Source: JAAKFL01 sp964629645
Lineage (GTDB): Bacteria > Chlamydiota > Chlamydiia > Chlamydiales > SLFE01
DNA length: 8,113 nucleotides
Assembly (NCBI GenBank): GCA_964629645.1
Contig: CAZVSU010000092.1
Span: 1-8,113 of the forward strand
Reading direction: 5' to 3'
Numbering within the stretch: position 1 is the first letter of the stretch; each line of letters begins with the position of its first letter. A program made the position numbers and the translations under genes. Positions 1 through 6,299 of this stretch are shown here, in pieces. The notes beneath the pieces are model-generated. The model searched no databases, was not told where the DNA came from, and worked only from the letters and a program-made list of their open reading frames with translations.

Positions 1-867
1 CTTGAACCCGACAGAAAATGAAGGGATATCTTCATGAGGTTTTTTGTCGCGCAAATACTTTGCGATTCCTGCTGAGCCGACCCCTCCCGAAACAAAGCAG
101 CCGACGTGCGTTTCGGGAATTATGCGTTTATCTAGTGAACGCTTGATCAAATAATCCAAGTGGGCGGACCGATCACTGAATGAGGATTTGGACGTTTTGA
201 GAAAATTGTCGGAAAACGACCAATACTGATGGATCGACAGCCCTTTATTGAACGAATATTTCAACGTGTGTGCGGGAAGGAGTTTGTTGACATTTTCAAT
301 GGGTGTCATGTCCTGGGGAATATAGCCGAGCGAAAGGTACATGGCGAGTGAATCTTTTGCCGGTGTTTGGGGCACGATTTCTGTTGAAAGCAAAGCTTTA
401 ATTTCACTGGCAAAAAGAAACGTATTGTTTTCATTCCACCAGTAAAGCGGCTTGACGCCGACTCTGTCACGAATGAGGTAAAGCGTCTCTTCTTTGCGGT
501 CGAAAAGGGCGATGGAAAAATCGCCGTCAAGTTCGCACGCAAAATCTTCTCCCCATGCGTCGTAAGCAGAGACAACGAGCTCTTCTTGTTCTGAAGTGGA
601 CAAGATATACCCTTTGTCGAGGAGTTTTTTTTTAAGATCGAGGTAATTGTAAATATGGCCATCCACGAGAGCGGTAATCGTATGTGTCGGATTTCCGACG
701 ATCTTGCCGCCTACGATGCCAAGCGTCACATTTTTGTGTGTGAACACATCTTTGCCCGCAAAACCCAAGTCATCGTGGGAGCGGTGTCCCATTGAATCTA
801 GGAGTGGGTCTATAAGCGACTGACTATAAAAGAGATTAGGGTAAACGACCCCAGCTATTCCTGACAT
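1..867 (-). CDS. Asparagine synthase (glutamine-hydrolysing)-like protein, probable pseudoenzyme, 3' end beyond window
   Basis: The first 289 codons, read from ATG at 867, are open to the window edge, so the C-terminus is missing. The fold family is clear: an Ntn glutaminase-like domain (about residues 1-165, with DGDFSIALFDR at 114-124, RDRVGVKPLYWW at 133-144 and FASEIKALL at 152-160) and the start of the ATP-pyrophosphatase synthetase domain (from about 230). AsnB normally hydrolyses glutamine and amidates aspartate. Here the residues for that chemistry are changed. The protein starts MSGIAG, so the nucleophilic Cys is Ser. The LGHRRLSI segment is LGIVGGKI. NGEIYN is DGHIYN (69-74). The substrate-binding Asp of the SDTE segment is Gln (SEQE, 92-95). 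The PP-loop SGGxDS is SGGVGS (260-265). The long undisturbed frame argues against simple decay. It is divergently arranged with the CPBP gene and has its own promoter. Family assignment is secure; the real function is unknown. Confidence 0.85.
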   Translation of the reverse strand, partial: MSGIAGVVYPNLFYSQSLIDPLLDSMGHRSHDDLGFAGKDVFTHKNVTLGIVGGKIVGNPTHTITALVDGHIYNYLDLKKKLLDKGYILSTSEQEELVVSAYDAWGEDFACELDGDFSIALFDRKEETLYLIRDRVGVKPLYWWNENNTFLFASEIKALLSTEIVPQTPAKDSLAMYLSLGYIPQDMTPIENVNKLLPAHTLKYSFNKGLSIHQYWSFSDNFLKTSKSSFSDRSAHLDYLIKRSLDKRIIPETHVGCFVSGGVGSAGIAKYLRDKKPHEDIPSFSVGFK

Positions 868-902
868 TCTTTACTTTGGGCTGCCATTTGAGTATACCTT
901 TG

Positions 903-930
903 ATTATAAGGCCCGGGAGTTTTTAATCAA
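903..930 (-). promoter_or_regulatory. Predicted sigma-70/sigma-66 type promoter of the asparagine-synthase-like gene
   Basis: On the minus strand a TTGATT -35 element (930-925) lies 16 bp from a perfect TATAAT -10 element (908-903). Transcription would begin near 896, leaving a leader of roughly 30 nt before the ATG at 867. The -35 box overlaps the first base of the divergent CPBP start codon, so firing in the two directions may interfere. No strong Shine-Dalgarno site precedes the ATG. Confidence 0.6.
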
Positions 931-1802
931 TGTCACCTCAAATAGGCGATCATATCGAAGTCCTCATCGCAGCCCTTGGTTTTATCGCCTTTGGAACGAC
1001 AGCCGCATGGTGGTTCGGTTTTTTCACTCTTCAGGAAAATTCGACCAAATCTTTTCCCCTTTTTCCGACTCTTAGCATCTTTTTTCTTTACTTCTTTTTT
1101 CAGATTTTTGCGGTGCCTCTTCTCGTGTTTGGTTGGCTGTTTTTGACCGAAGGGGCGATTCCCGATCAAATTGGAAAGGCGCTCAGCGATCTTGAGGTGG
1201 GGTGGGTCAATTTATTTTCCATTGTTGCAGCCGCACTTATCGTGATGATCTTCTCTCTGATTTTGAAAAATCCTTTGAGATCTAGGGTGTGGAATGAGGG
1301 AAATAAGACTTTTTTTGGCATTGCGAAAAGCATGGCTATCGGCGCTTTTTCTTGGCTGATCGTCTATCCATGGGTCATTGTCATAAGTCAAGTTGTGGTG
1401 ATCGTCTTTATCTCTGTCTGGCAGCAGCAGCCTCCCAACATTGATCAGGAAATGGTGCGCCATTTGAAAGACATTGCCGCGCATAAATTTCTTTTTGGCG
1501 GCACTGTTTTTTCCGTTATCATTTTGGTGCCTATTGCCGAAGAGTTGATTTTTCGCGGTTTTTTGCAAAACTATTTGAGAACAGGTCTAGGCTATCGGGG
1601 GTCGATTCTTCTGGCTTCGGCGATCTTTGCCTCCCTTCACTACTCTGTCGGACAGGGGATTGCCAATTGGCAGATCGTCTTCTCTCTTTTTATTGTCTCT
1701 CTTTATTTGGGGTTTCTCTATGAGCGGGAAAGAACCTTATGGGCTCCTATTGCTTTGCATGTTGTGATCAATGGGTTGAGTTTGGGTCTTTTGTTCTTAT
1801 AG
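930..1802 (+). CDS. CPBP-family intramembrane glutamic protease (CAAX protease/Abi type)
   Basis: A 290-residue, very hydrophobic protein with about seven to eight membrane segments (for example 10-32, 46-73, 92-112, 134-161, 189-203, 227-237, 247-264 and 272-290). The C-terminal half carries the three CPBP/CAAX-protease motifs: EELIFRG at 204-210 (Glu204, Glu205, Arg209), FASLH at 233-237 (His237) and HVVIN at 277-281 (His277, Asn281). These residues form the catalytic and water-activating site in the Rce1/MmRce1-like family, so the protein is probably an active membrane protease; its substrate cannot be told. CPBP proteins in bacteria serve in prenyl-protein-like processing, bacteriocin immunity and protein maturation. 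The ATG at 930 follows GGGAG (915-919) with a 10-nt spacing. It lies 88 bp upstream of the PP2C start with no terminator between, so co-transcription is possible. Confidence 0.85.
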   Translation: MSPQIGDHIEVLIAALGFIAFGTTAAWWFGFFTLQENSTKSFPLFPTLSIFFLYFFFQIFAVPLLVFGWLFLTEGAIPDQIGKALSDLEVGWVNLFSIVAAALIVMIFSLILKNPLRSRVWNEGNKTFFGIAKSMAIGAFSWLIVYPWVIVISQVVVIVFISVWQQQPPNIDQEMVRHLKDIAAHKFLFGGTVFSVIILVPIAEELIFRGFLQNYLRTGLGYRGSILLASAIFASLHYSVGQGIANWQIVFSLFIVSLYLGFLYERERTLWAPIALHVVINGLSLGLLFL

Positions 1803-1825
1803 TTAATTTGTATTTCAAATAGTTT

Positions 1826-1842
1826 TCAAGGAGGTTCCTTGA
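1826..1842 (+). promoter_or_regulatory. Hairpin enclosing a strong Shine-Dalgarno sequence upstream of the PP2C gene
   Basis: The sequence TCAAGGAGGTTCCTTGA forms a perfect 7-bp stem around a GGT loop. Its 5' arm and loop contain AAGGAGG (1828-1834), the best ribosome binding site in the window, and the 3' arm ends on the A of an ATG at 1842. No T-run follows on either strand, so it is not a typical intrinsic terminator. It may hold the ribosome site closed until opened by translation, protein or temperature; that role is inference. Confidence 0.45.
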
Positions 1843-1907
1843 TGGCATTACCAGTTCATCTTTATTCGAAAAAAAGGTATACTTGTCCGTATGAGGAACG
1901 AAGTTGA
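1842..1907 (+). CDS. Possible 21-codon leader ORF, or true N-terminus of PP2C joined by slippage
   Basis: ATG at 1842 lies 7 nt after the strong AAGGAGG and opens a 21-codon frame (MALPVHLYSKK at the start) that ends with TGA at 1905, overlapping the PP2C start in another reading frame. Seven consecutive A residues occur at 1869-1875 inside it. Loss of one A in RNA or DNA, or a +1 ribosomal shift, would join this frame to the PP2C frame and give a protein with 17 extra N-terminal residues. Alternatives are a true leader peptide coupled to PP2C translation, a chance ORF, or a homopolymer error in the assembly. No peptide function is recognised. Confidence 0.3.
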   Translation: MALPVHLYSKKRYTCPYEERS

Positions 1908-2646
1908 AAGCTGGGGATTGACTGATATTGGGCTTGTCCGCACCAATAATGAGGACGTCTTTGTAAAGCTCGACGAGCACAATGTTTTTATTCTTGCCGA
2001 TGGAATGGGCGGACACCGCGCAGGGGAAGTCGCTGCGAAGGAGGCAGTTGATGCCTTAAGGCGCATTGTCGAACAGAAGCTTAGCGAAAAGCCCTCGGCA
2101 AAGTGGAATGAAAGCAGTATCAAAGATATGCTTTATAACGCACTTGTTGATGTCAATTCAATTGTCTATTCGATTGGCAGCTCTGATGAGTCTTTGAAGG
2201 GTATGGGCACGACCTTATGTTGTCTTCTCATTGCCGGTGACCGGGTGATTTACGGCCACATTGGCGACAGCCGCATTTACCGCTTGAGGAATGGCTTGCT
2301 GAAACAGTTGACCCACGATCACACTTTAAGAACTCCTCATCTCGGTGAAGACGATGACTCTGATGGCGCAATCATTAAATACAAAAATTTTTTAACGCGT
2401 ACGGTGGGCAACGATCCTTTGACCTTTCCCGATATCGATGCAAAAGAGATCCAAAATTCAGACATGTTCTTGCTATGCTCTGATGGACTGACCGATATGG
2501 TGCCCCCGGAAGATATTCAGCATATTATGAACACGGCCCCATCAGTAAAAGAATGTGCACAGAATTTGGTCGGTCTTGCCAAAGCTAATGGCGGAATCGA
2601 CAATGTCACTGTCATCGTGGTTAAAATGAACCATTTGGAATCATGA
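1891..2646 (+). CDS. PP2C-family (PPM/Stp1-like) serine/threonine protein phosphatase
   Basis: A 251-residue soluble protein, the usual length of bacterial Stp-type PP2C domains, with all family motifs in order: NNED (19-22), LADGMGGHRAGE (35-46), GMGTT (104-108), IGDSRIY (124-130), LTHDHT (140-145), LTRTVG (168-173), SDGLTDMV (197-204) and GGIDNVTVIVV (234-244). Metal-binding acidic residues Asp22, Asp37, Asp198 and Asp237 are present, so it should be an active Mn/Mg-dependent phosphatase reversing Ser/Thr kinase phosphorylation in the cytoplasm. The ATG at 1891 has only a poor, distant ribosome site (GG at 1876), while a strong one lies upstream in a different frame. There is no earlier in-frame ATG, GTG or TTG before the stop at 1840. 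Its stop overlaps the next start by 4 nt (ATGA). From memory it corresponds to CT259 of C. trachomatis. Confidence 0.93.
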   Translation: MRNEVESWGLTDIGLVRTNNEDVFVKLDEHNVFILADGMGGHRAGEVAAKEAVDALRRIVEQKLSEKPSAKWNESSIKDMLYNALVDVNSIVYSIGSSDESLKGMGTTLCCLLIAGDRVIYGHIGDSRIYRLRNGLLKQLTHDHTLRTPHLGEDDDSDGAIIKYKNFLTRTVGNDPLTFPDIDAKEIQNSDMFLLCSDGLTDMVPPEDIQHIMNTAPSVKECAQNLVGLAKANGGIDNVTVIVVKMNHLES

Positions 2647-3752
2647 AAAAAGTGTATTTAGACAACAACTCGACCACTAAAGTCGACGACCGCGTCATTC
2701 AAGCCATTATCGAGGAGTACCAGGCAGGTTATGGCAACCCCTCGAGCATTCATTCGTTTGGCCAAGAAGCCAAAAACCGCTTGACGAAAGCAAGGCGCCA
2801 GATTGCCCAATTTTTCGGCTTCAAGCCAACTGAAGTGGTTTTTACCTCTTCCGCGACCGAAGCTGTGAATATGGTCATTAGCGGGACGAAAGGGAAAATC
2901 GTGACCTCTGTTTCCGAACACTCCTGCGTGACGGCCGCTTGCCAAAGAGAAAGAGAAAAGGGAAGGGATGTGGTTTTCCTCGAAACAGGGTTAAAAGGGT
3001 ACGTCGCGCCCGATCAGGTCAGGAATGCGATAGGGCCTGAAACAGGGCTCATCACGCTTATGGCAGTCAATAATGAAACCGGCGTCAAAACCGATGTCGA
3101 GGCCATCGCCGCTTTGGCAGAAGAGGCCAACATCCCGTTTTTTGTCGATGCCGTAGCAGCGGTCGGTAAAGAGAGGTTTGTTCCACCCCGAGGCGTTTCG
3201 GCCATGGTGATCAGCGGCCACAAAATTCACGCACCCAAAGGAATTGGCGCTTTGCTTTTACGATCTGCCTTTAGGCCGGAACCTCTGATCTTAGGGGGCG
3301 CTCAAGAGTATCAGATGAGAGCCGGGACGCCAAATGTCACAGGTATCATCGGTTTAGCCAAAGCGATTGAGCTTTTATCTGAAGATCTTACGAGCGCCTC
3401 AGAACAAATGAAGGCATTAAGGGATCATTTTGAGTCTGAAGTGCTGCGAAGGCTGTCTGGTGTGACCGTCAATGGAGACGGCCAAAGAGTTGTCAATACG
3501 ACAAATCTCTCCTTTGAGGACGTTGATGGAGAGTCACTGCTTTTAAAATGCGACCTCGAAGGGCTGGCAGTCAGTCACGGCTCCGCGTGCACATCGGGCG
3601 CTCTTGAGCCCTCCCGCATCCTTATGAGTATGGGGATGAGCAAAGAAAGAGCGAGAAATTCGCTTCGCTTCAGCCTCAGCCGAATGACGACAGAAGAGGA
3701 GATTGAAAGAGCCATCGAGATCATCGTCAGCGTTGTCACCTCTCTTCGTTGA
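2643..3752 (+). CDS. NifS/IscS-like PLP-dependent cysteine desulfurase (class V aminotransferase fold)
   Basis: A 369-residue protein that would take sulfur from cysteine to an enzyme persulfide, giving alanine, for Fe-S cluster or thio-cofactor assembly. Motifs seen: YLDNNSTT (5-12), NPSSIHSFG (32-40), TSSATEAVN (68-76), SEHSCV (91-96) with the PLP-stacking His93, NNETG (143-147), VDAV (168-171) with Asp169, SGHKIHAPKG (191-200) with Schiff-base Lys194, RAGTPN (226-231), and the mobile-loop GSAC (313-316) with Cys316 as likely nucleophile in a NifS/IscS-type loop. Deviations: the Gln of the VDAxQ motif, which normally contacts the PLP phenolic oxygen, is Ala172, and the usual Gly of TSGATE is Ser70. 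It is shorter than IscS (about 400) because the C-terminal tail is missing. The start codon overlaps the PP2C stop, implying coupling. From memory this is the CT258 position in Chlamydia. The physiological acceptor is unknown; an Isc or Suf partner is not in the window. Confidence 0.88.
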   Translation: MKKVYLDNNSTTKVDDRVIQAIIEEYQAGYGNPSSIHSFGQEAKNRLTKARRQIAQFFGFKPTEVVFTSSATEAVNMVISGTKGKIVTSVSEHSCVTAACQREREKGRDVVFLETGLKGYVAPDQVRNAIGPETGLITLMAVNNETGVKTDVEAIAALAEEANIPFFVDAVAAVGKERFVPPRGVSAMVISGHKIHAPKGIGALLLRSAFRPEPLILGGAQEYQMRAGTPNVTGIIGLAKAIELLSEDLTSASEQMKALRDHFESEVLRRLSGVTVNGDGQRVVNTTNLSFEDVDGESLLLKCDLEGLAVSHGSACTSGALEPSRILMSMGMSKERARNSLRFSLSRMTTEEEIERAIEIIVSVVTSLR

Positions 3753-3780
3753 TCAGAGACTTGCAGGGAAAAACTTTGTT

Positions 3781-3802
3781 AACTAAGTACTAGTACTTAG
3801 TT
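3781..3802. terminator. Perfect 22-bp palindrome between convergent operons, probable bidirectional terminator
   Basis: The left half AACTAAGTACT is followed directly by its exact reverse complement. As RNA it could form a 9-bp stem with a CTAG loop in either direction. It lies between the NifS stop (3752) and the CNNM/CorC 2 stop and overlaps that stop codon (3797-3799). On the minus strand it is followed by AACAAAGTTTTT, and on the plus strand by CACTTTCGTTTT, so each side has a modest T-run. The stem is AT-rich for a terminator, so a protein-binding site is the alternative. Confidence 0.5.
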
Positions 3803-5035
3803 CACTTTCGTTTTGATTGTGATTTGTTTCACTTCAAGAAGAGTCGATTCTTTAATTTCCATTTCATAAGGGGGGATTCGAATCACCTCGCCCGTTTCGG
3901 GGTGATGGCCAAATGCTCGGATGACCATCTCAGCAAGTGTTTCCGATTCAAACGCTGTTTCGAGAGAAACACCATACAGTTCGTTGAATTCCCTCACTTC
4001 CGTGTCGCCTGGAAACGTCTTTTCAATGATCGGCGGGAGCCTCGGTTCCGTTTCTATGGCAGCTGATCCCTTCCCGAAAATTTCTTCCAAAACATCGTTG
4101 AGCGTGATGACGCCGACCGCTTTTCCAAGCCGATTTAAGACAATGGCAACATTTCGTTTATTAGAACGGAATTGATGAAGAATATGGACGACTTCCATGT
4201 CCTGAATGATAAACCAAGGCTGCTGTGAGTGATCTCCAATGCGGCGGTTGTCGGCCTCTTTTAAGAGATCGCGGGCGATCGCGATTCCAACAATGTTTGA
4301 GGGCTCCTTATGGTAGACAAGCGTATACGAGGTGGCAAATTTGAGCATGGCCCTTCTCATCTTTCGAATAGGGGCATTTGAAGGGAGGAGCGGTACAGTA
4401 GAAAGCGGATGCATAATCTTTGAAGCCGTTTTTGCTCTCAAATCGAAAATATTGGAGACGATCAAGTTAAGCTCGTCCACTGAACCTGCCTCGGGTTGAT
4501 CTTCTTGGTGTTCTTCCAGAATTTTTCTTATCTCGTCTTGATTGAGGTAAAGGTCGAATGAATCGGATTTTCCCCCAAAAATCCAATGAACAGTATGGGT
4601 GATGGCACTGATGACCCATAAAAACGGGCGCATTAAGATAGCGGATGCGTAGAGAATATTGGCGCCCAGCATAGCCGTGTGTTCAGAATACTTCCTGGCA
4701 GCAAACATAGGAGCGAGCTCTCCGACAATAATCACGATCATGACTTGAGTGAGGGGGGCAACCGAAGGATTTAAGCCGAGGGCATTGTAGAAAAGGCGGG
4801 AAAATTCAGACCCGAACATCATCGCGACGTTGACCCCGATAAGCGTTGTGCCAAAAAGACGAGAGGTATTTTTTAGCAGGTAACTGAGCTTTTCAGCTCG
4901 TCTGTCCTTTTTCGAGACATAATACTGCAGACGCACTTTGCTCATGGAGACGCACGCCATTTCCATCATGGAATAGAAGGACTGTATAAATAAGGAAACG
5001 AGAATCAAAACAAACCAAAAGAACGCAATGCTCAC
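3797..5035 (-). CDS. CNNM/CorC-type membrane protein 2 (DUF21, CBS pair, CorC_HlyC domain)
   Basis: A 412-residue protein with a DUF21/CNNM membrane domain (about 1-150; hydrophobic segments near 3-24, 60-75, 92-112 and 122-148), a CBS pair (about 207-320, the second ending VGVITLNDVLEEIFG at 307-321) and a C-terminal CorC_HlyC domain (about 333-410). The family is tied to Mg2+ efflux or homeostasis, although often annotated as hemolysin. Transport-site positions are partly kept: Glu25 in SMMEMA, Asn69, and Gly105-Glu106 in GELAP. The usual GEILPK lysine is Met110, so this copy is the more divergent. The start is GTG, overlapping the stop of the upstream paralogue as GTGA and preceded by GGGGGAG (5047-5041) with 5-nt spacing. 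It is the last gene of its operon, ending at the 3781 palindrome. It probably matches one of CT256/CT257. Confidence 0.9.
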   Translation of the reverse strand: MSIAFFWFVLILVSLFIQSFYSMMEMACVSMSKVRLQYYVSKKDRRAEKLSYLLKNTSRLFGTTLIGVNVAMMFGSEFSRLFYNALGLNPSVAPLTQVMIVIIVGELAPMFAARKYSEHTAMLGANILYASAILMRPFLWVISAITHTVHWIFGGKSDSFDLYLNQDEIRKILEEHQEDQPEAGSVDELNLIVSNIFDLRAKTASKIMHPLSTVPLLPSNAPIRKMRRAMLKFATSYTLVYHKEPSNIVGIAIARDLLKEADNRRIGDHSQQPWFIIQDMEVVHILHQFRSNKRNVAIVLNRLGKAVGVITLNDVLEEIFGKGSAAIETEPRLPPIIEKTFPGDTEVREFNELYGVSLETAFESETLAEMVIRAFGHHPETGEVIRIPPYEMEIKESTLLEVKQITIKTKVN

Positions 5036-6285
5036 GGAGACTCCCCCTCAACATTTTTTTTGCGGACATAAAGCTGTTTCACTCTTTTAGGATCGGATGC
5101 CAGAACTTGAATCAAAAGAGCATCGGTCTCATACTGCGTTCCAACATCGGGAATATCGCCCATTTGTTCAATCAACCAGCCTCCAAGTGATTTTTGGTTG
5201 TACTCGCTTTTCAAGACGACACCGAACAAATCTTCGATGTCGTCCAGCTCGAGCTTACCGCTTGTGATGATGGCATTAGGACCGGAATACTCGTATAGCC
5301 TCTCTTGATCGCGTTTGTCTGTAATCTCTCCGACAACTTCTTCAACGATATCTTCGACGGATATAACGCCGGTGACAGATCGATGTTCATCAACGATAAG
5401 GGCTAGCTGTTCGTGTTTTTCTTCCAAACGCTTCAAAAGCGTTCTGGCCGGGGTCGTCTCGGGCAAAAAAAATGGCTTTTTGAGTAAGGGGACCAGGTCC
5501 TTAGGTTCTGCTAATGTCGGACCGTAAAGAAAATAGTCGTCCGAGGTGATCACCCCTTTTACCGTGTCGAGACCGTTTTCACAAACCGGTATACGGGAGC
5601 ACTCTTCTTCGACAAATAGATGAATCAACTTTGACAGCGGATCGGAAAGGTTATAAAAAATCACATCTTCTCTTGGCTGCATGTGCTCTTTGACTTGAGA
5701 GTCTTGCAAATTGATATAGCCGTAGATGAGTTTCGCTTCATCTTCGTTTAGGACTCCGGACTCTTGCGACGTTTGCAGGACTAGATTAAGTTCGTCTTTG
5801 GAAATTGTTTGTTCCTTTTTGAGAAAGAAAAACAGCACTCTTGAGATCGGGGTTGTCACTCTGACCGTCCACTCCCTTAAGGGTCTGATAAAATTTTTCA
5901 GGGCAGAGATTGTCGGAGCCACTCTTTGAGAGAGTGTCGTATTAATTTGCATGGCGACATACTTGGGAAGGATCTCCCCAAGAATCAGCGTAAGAAGCAA
6001 AGGAAAGCCCACTCGAAGCGTCCAGCTTGAGGCCATTCCAAACATACTCGATGAAACGTTTTGCAAAAGGATATTCACGAGGGTGTTGACCATATAAATC
6101 GTCACAAGCAGATCCCTCGGTTGTTTTAAAAGCTTCGCCACTAAAGCTTTTCGCGGGTTGTCCGAATGGCGAAACGTTTTCACCTTTGATGTCGAGAGTG
6201 AAAAAAGGGCAATTTCTGAACTGGAAAAAAAACCTGACCAATAAGTTAAGATGAACAATGAGATGATGTAGAAAAATATTTCCAT
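5032..6285 (-). CDS. CNNM/CorC-type membrane protein 1 (DUF21, CBS pair, CorC_HlyC domain)
   Basis: A 417-residue protein with the same architecture as its neighbour: a CNNM membrane domain (about 1-155; segments near 3-22, 59-78, 92-112 and 122-154), a CBS pair (about 202-322, the second domain with HRSVTGVISVEDIVEEVVGE at 301-320) and a CorC_HlyC domain (about 335-410). This copy is close to consensus: FFSSSEIALFSLS (19-31) with Glu24, Asn67 and Asn71 in the second segment, and LGEILPK (102-108). By family knowledge it should take part in Mg2+ or related cation transport, with nucleotide sensing through the CBS pair. It starts 14 nt after the FtsB-like stop and shares 4 nt with the next gene, so the three form an operon. 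The ATG at 6285 has no good Shine-Dalgarno sequence, suggesting translation depends on the upstream gene. Confidence 0.92.
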   Translation of the reverse strand: MEIFFYIISLFILTYWSGFFSSSEIALFSLSTSKVKTFRHSDNPRKALVAKLLKQPRDLLVTIYMVNTLVNILLQNVSSSMFGMASSWTLRVGFPLLLTLILGEILPKYVAMQINTTLSQRVAPTISALKNFIRPLREWTVRVTTPISRVLFFFLKKEQTISKDELNLVLQTSQESGVLNEDEAKLIYGYINLQDSQVKEHMQPREDVIFYNLSDPLSKLIHLFVEEECSRIPVCENGLDTVKGVITSDDYFLYGPTLAEPKDLVPLLKKPFFLPETTPARTLLKRLEEKHEQLALIVDEHRSVTGVISVEDIVEEVVGEITDKRDQERLYEYSGPNAIITSGKLELDDIEDLFGVVLKSEYNQKSLGGWLIEQMGDIPDVGTQYETDALLIQVLASDPKRVKQLYVRKKNVEGESP

Positions 6286-6299
6286 GGTCGATTTTGATG

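Noticed and set aside
306..662. Minus-strand open frame of 118 codons within the asparagine-synthase-like gene
   Set aside because: It lies in another frame of the same strand; the overlapping frame carries clear family motifs, while this one is Ser/Lys-rich with no domain.
933..1568. Two minus-strand open frames opposite the CPBP gene
   Set aside because: Their translations are Lys/Arg/His-rich strings typical of the antisense of a hydrophobic gene, with no motif.
2658..3230. Minus-strand open frames opposite the NifS-like gene
   Set aside because: They are antisense shadows of a gene with complete PLP-enzyme motifs.
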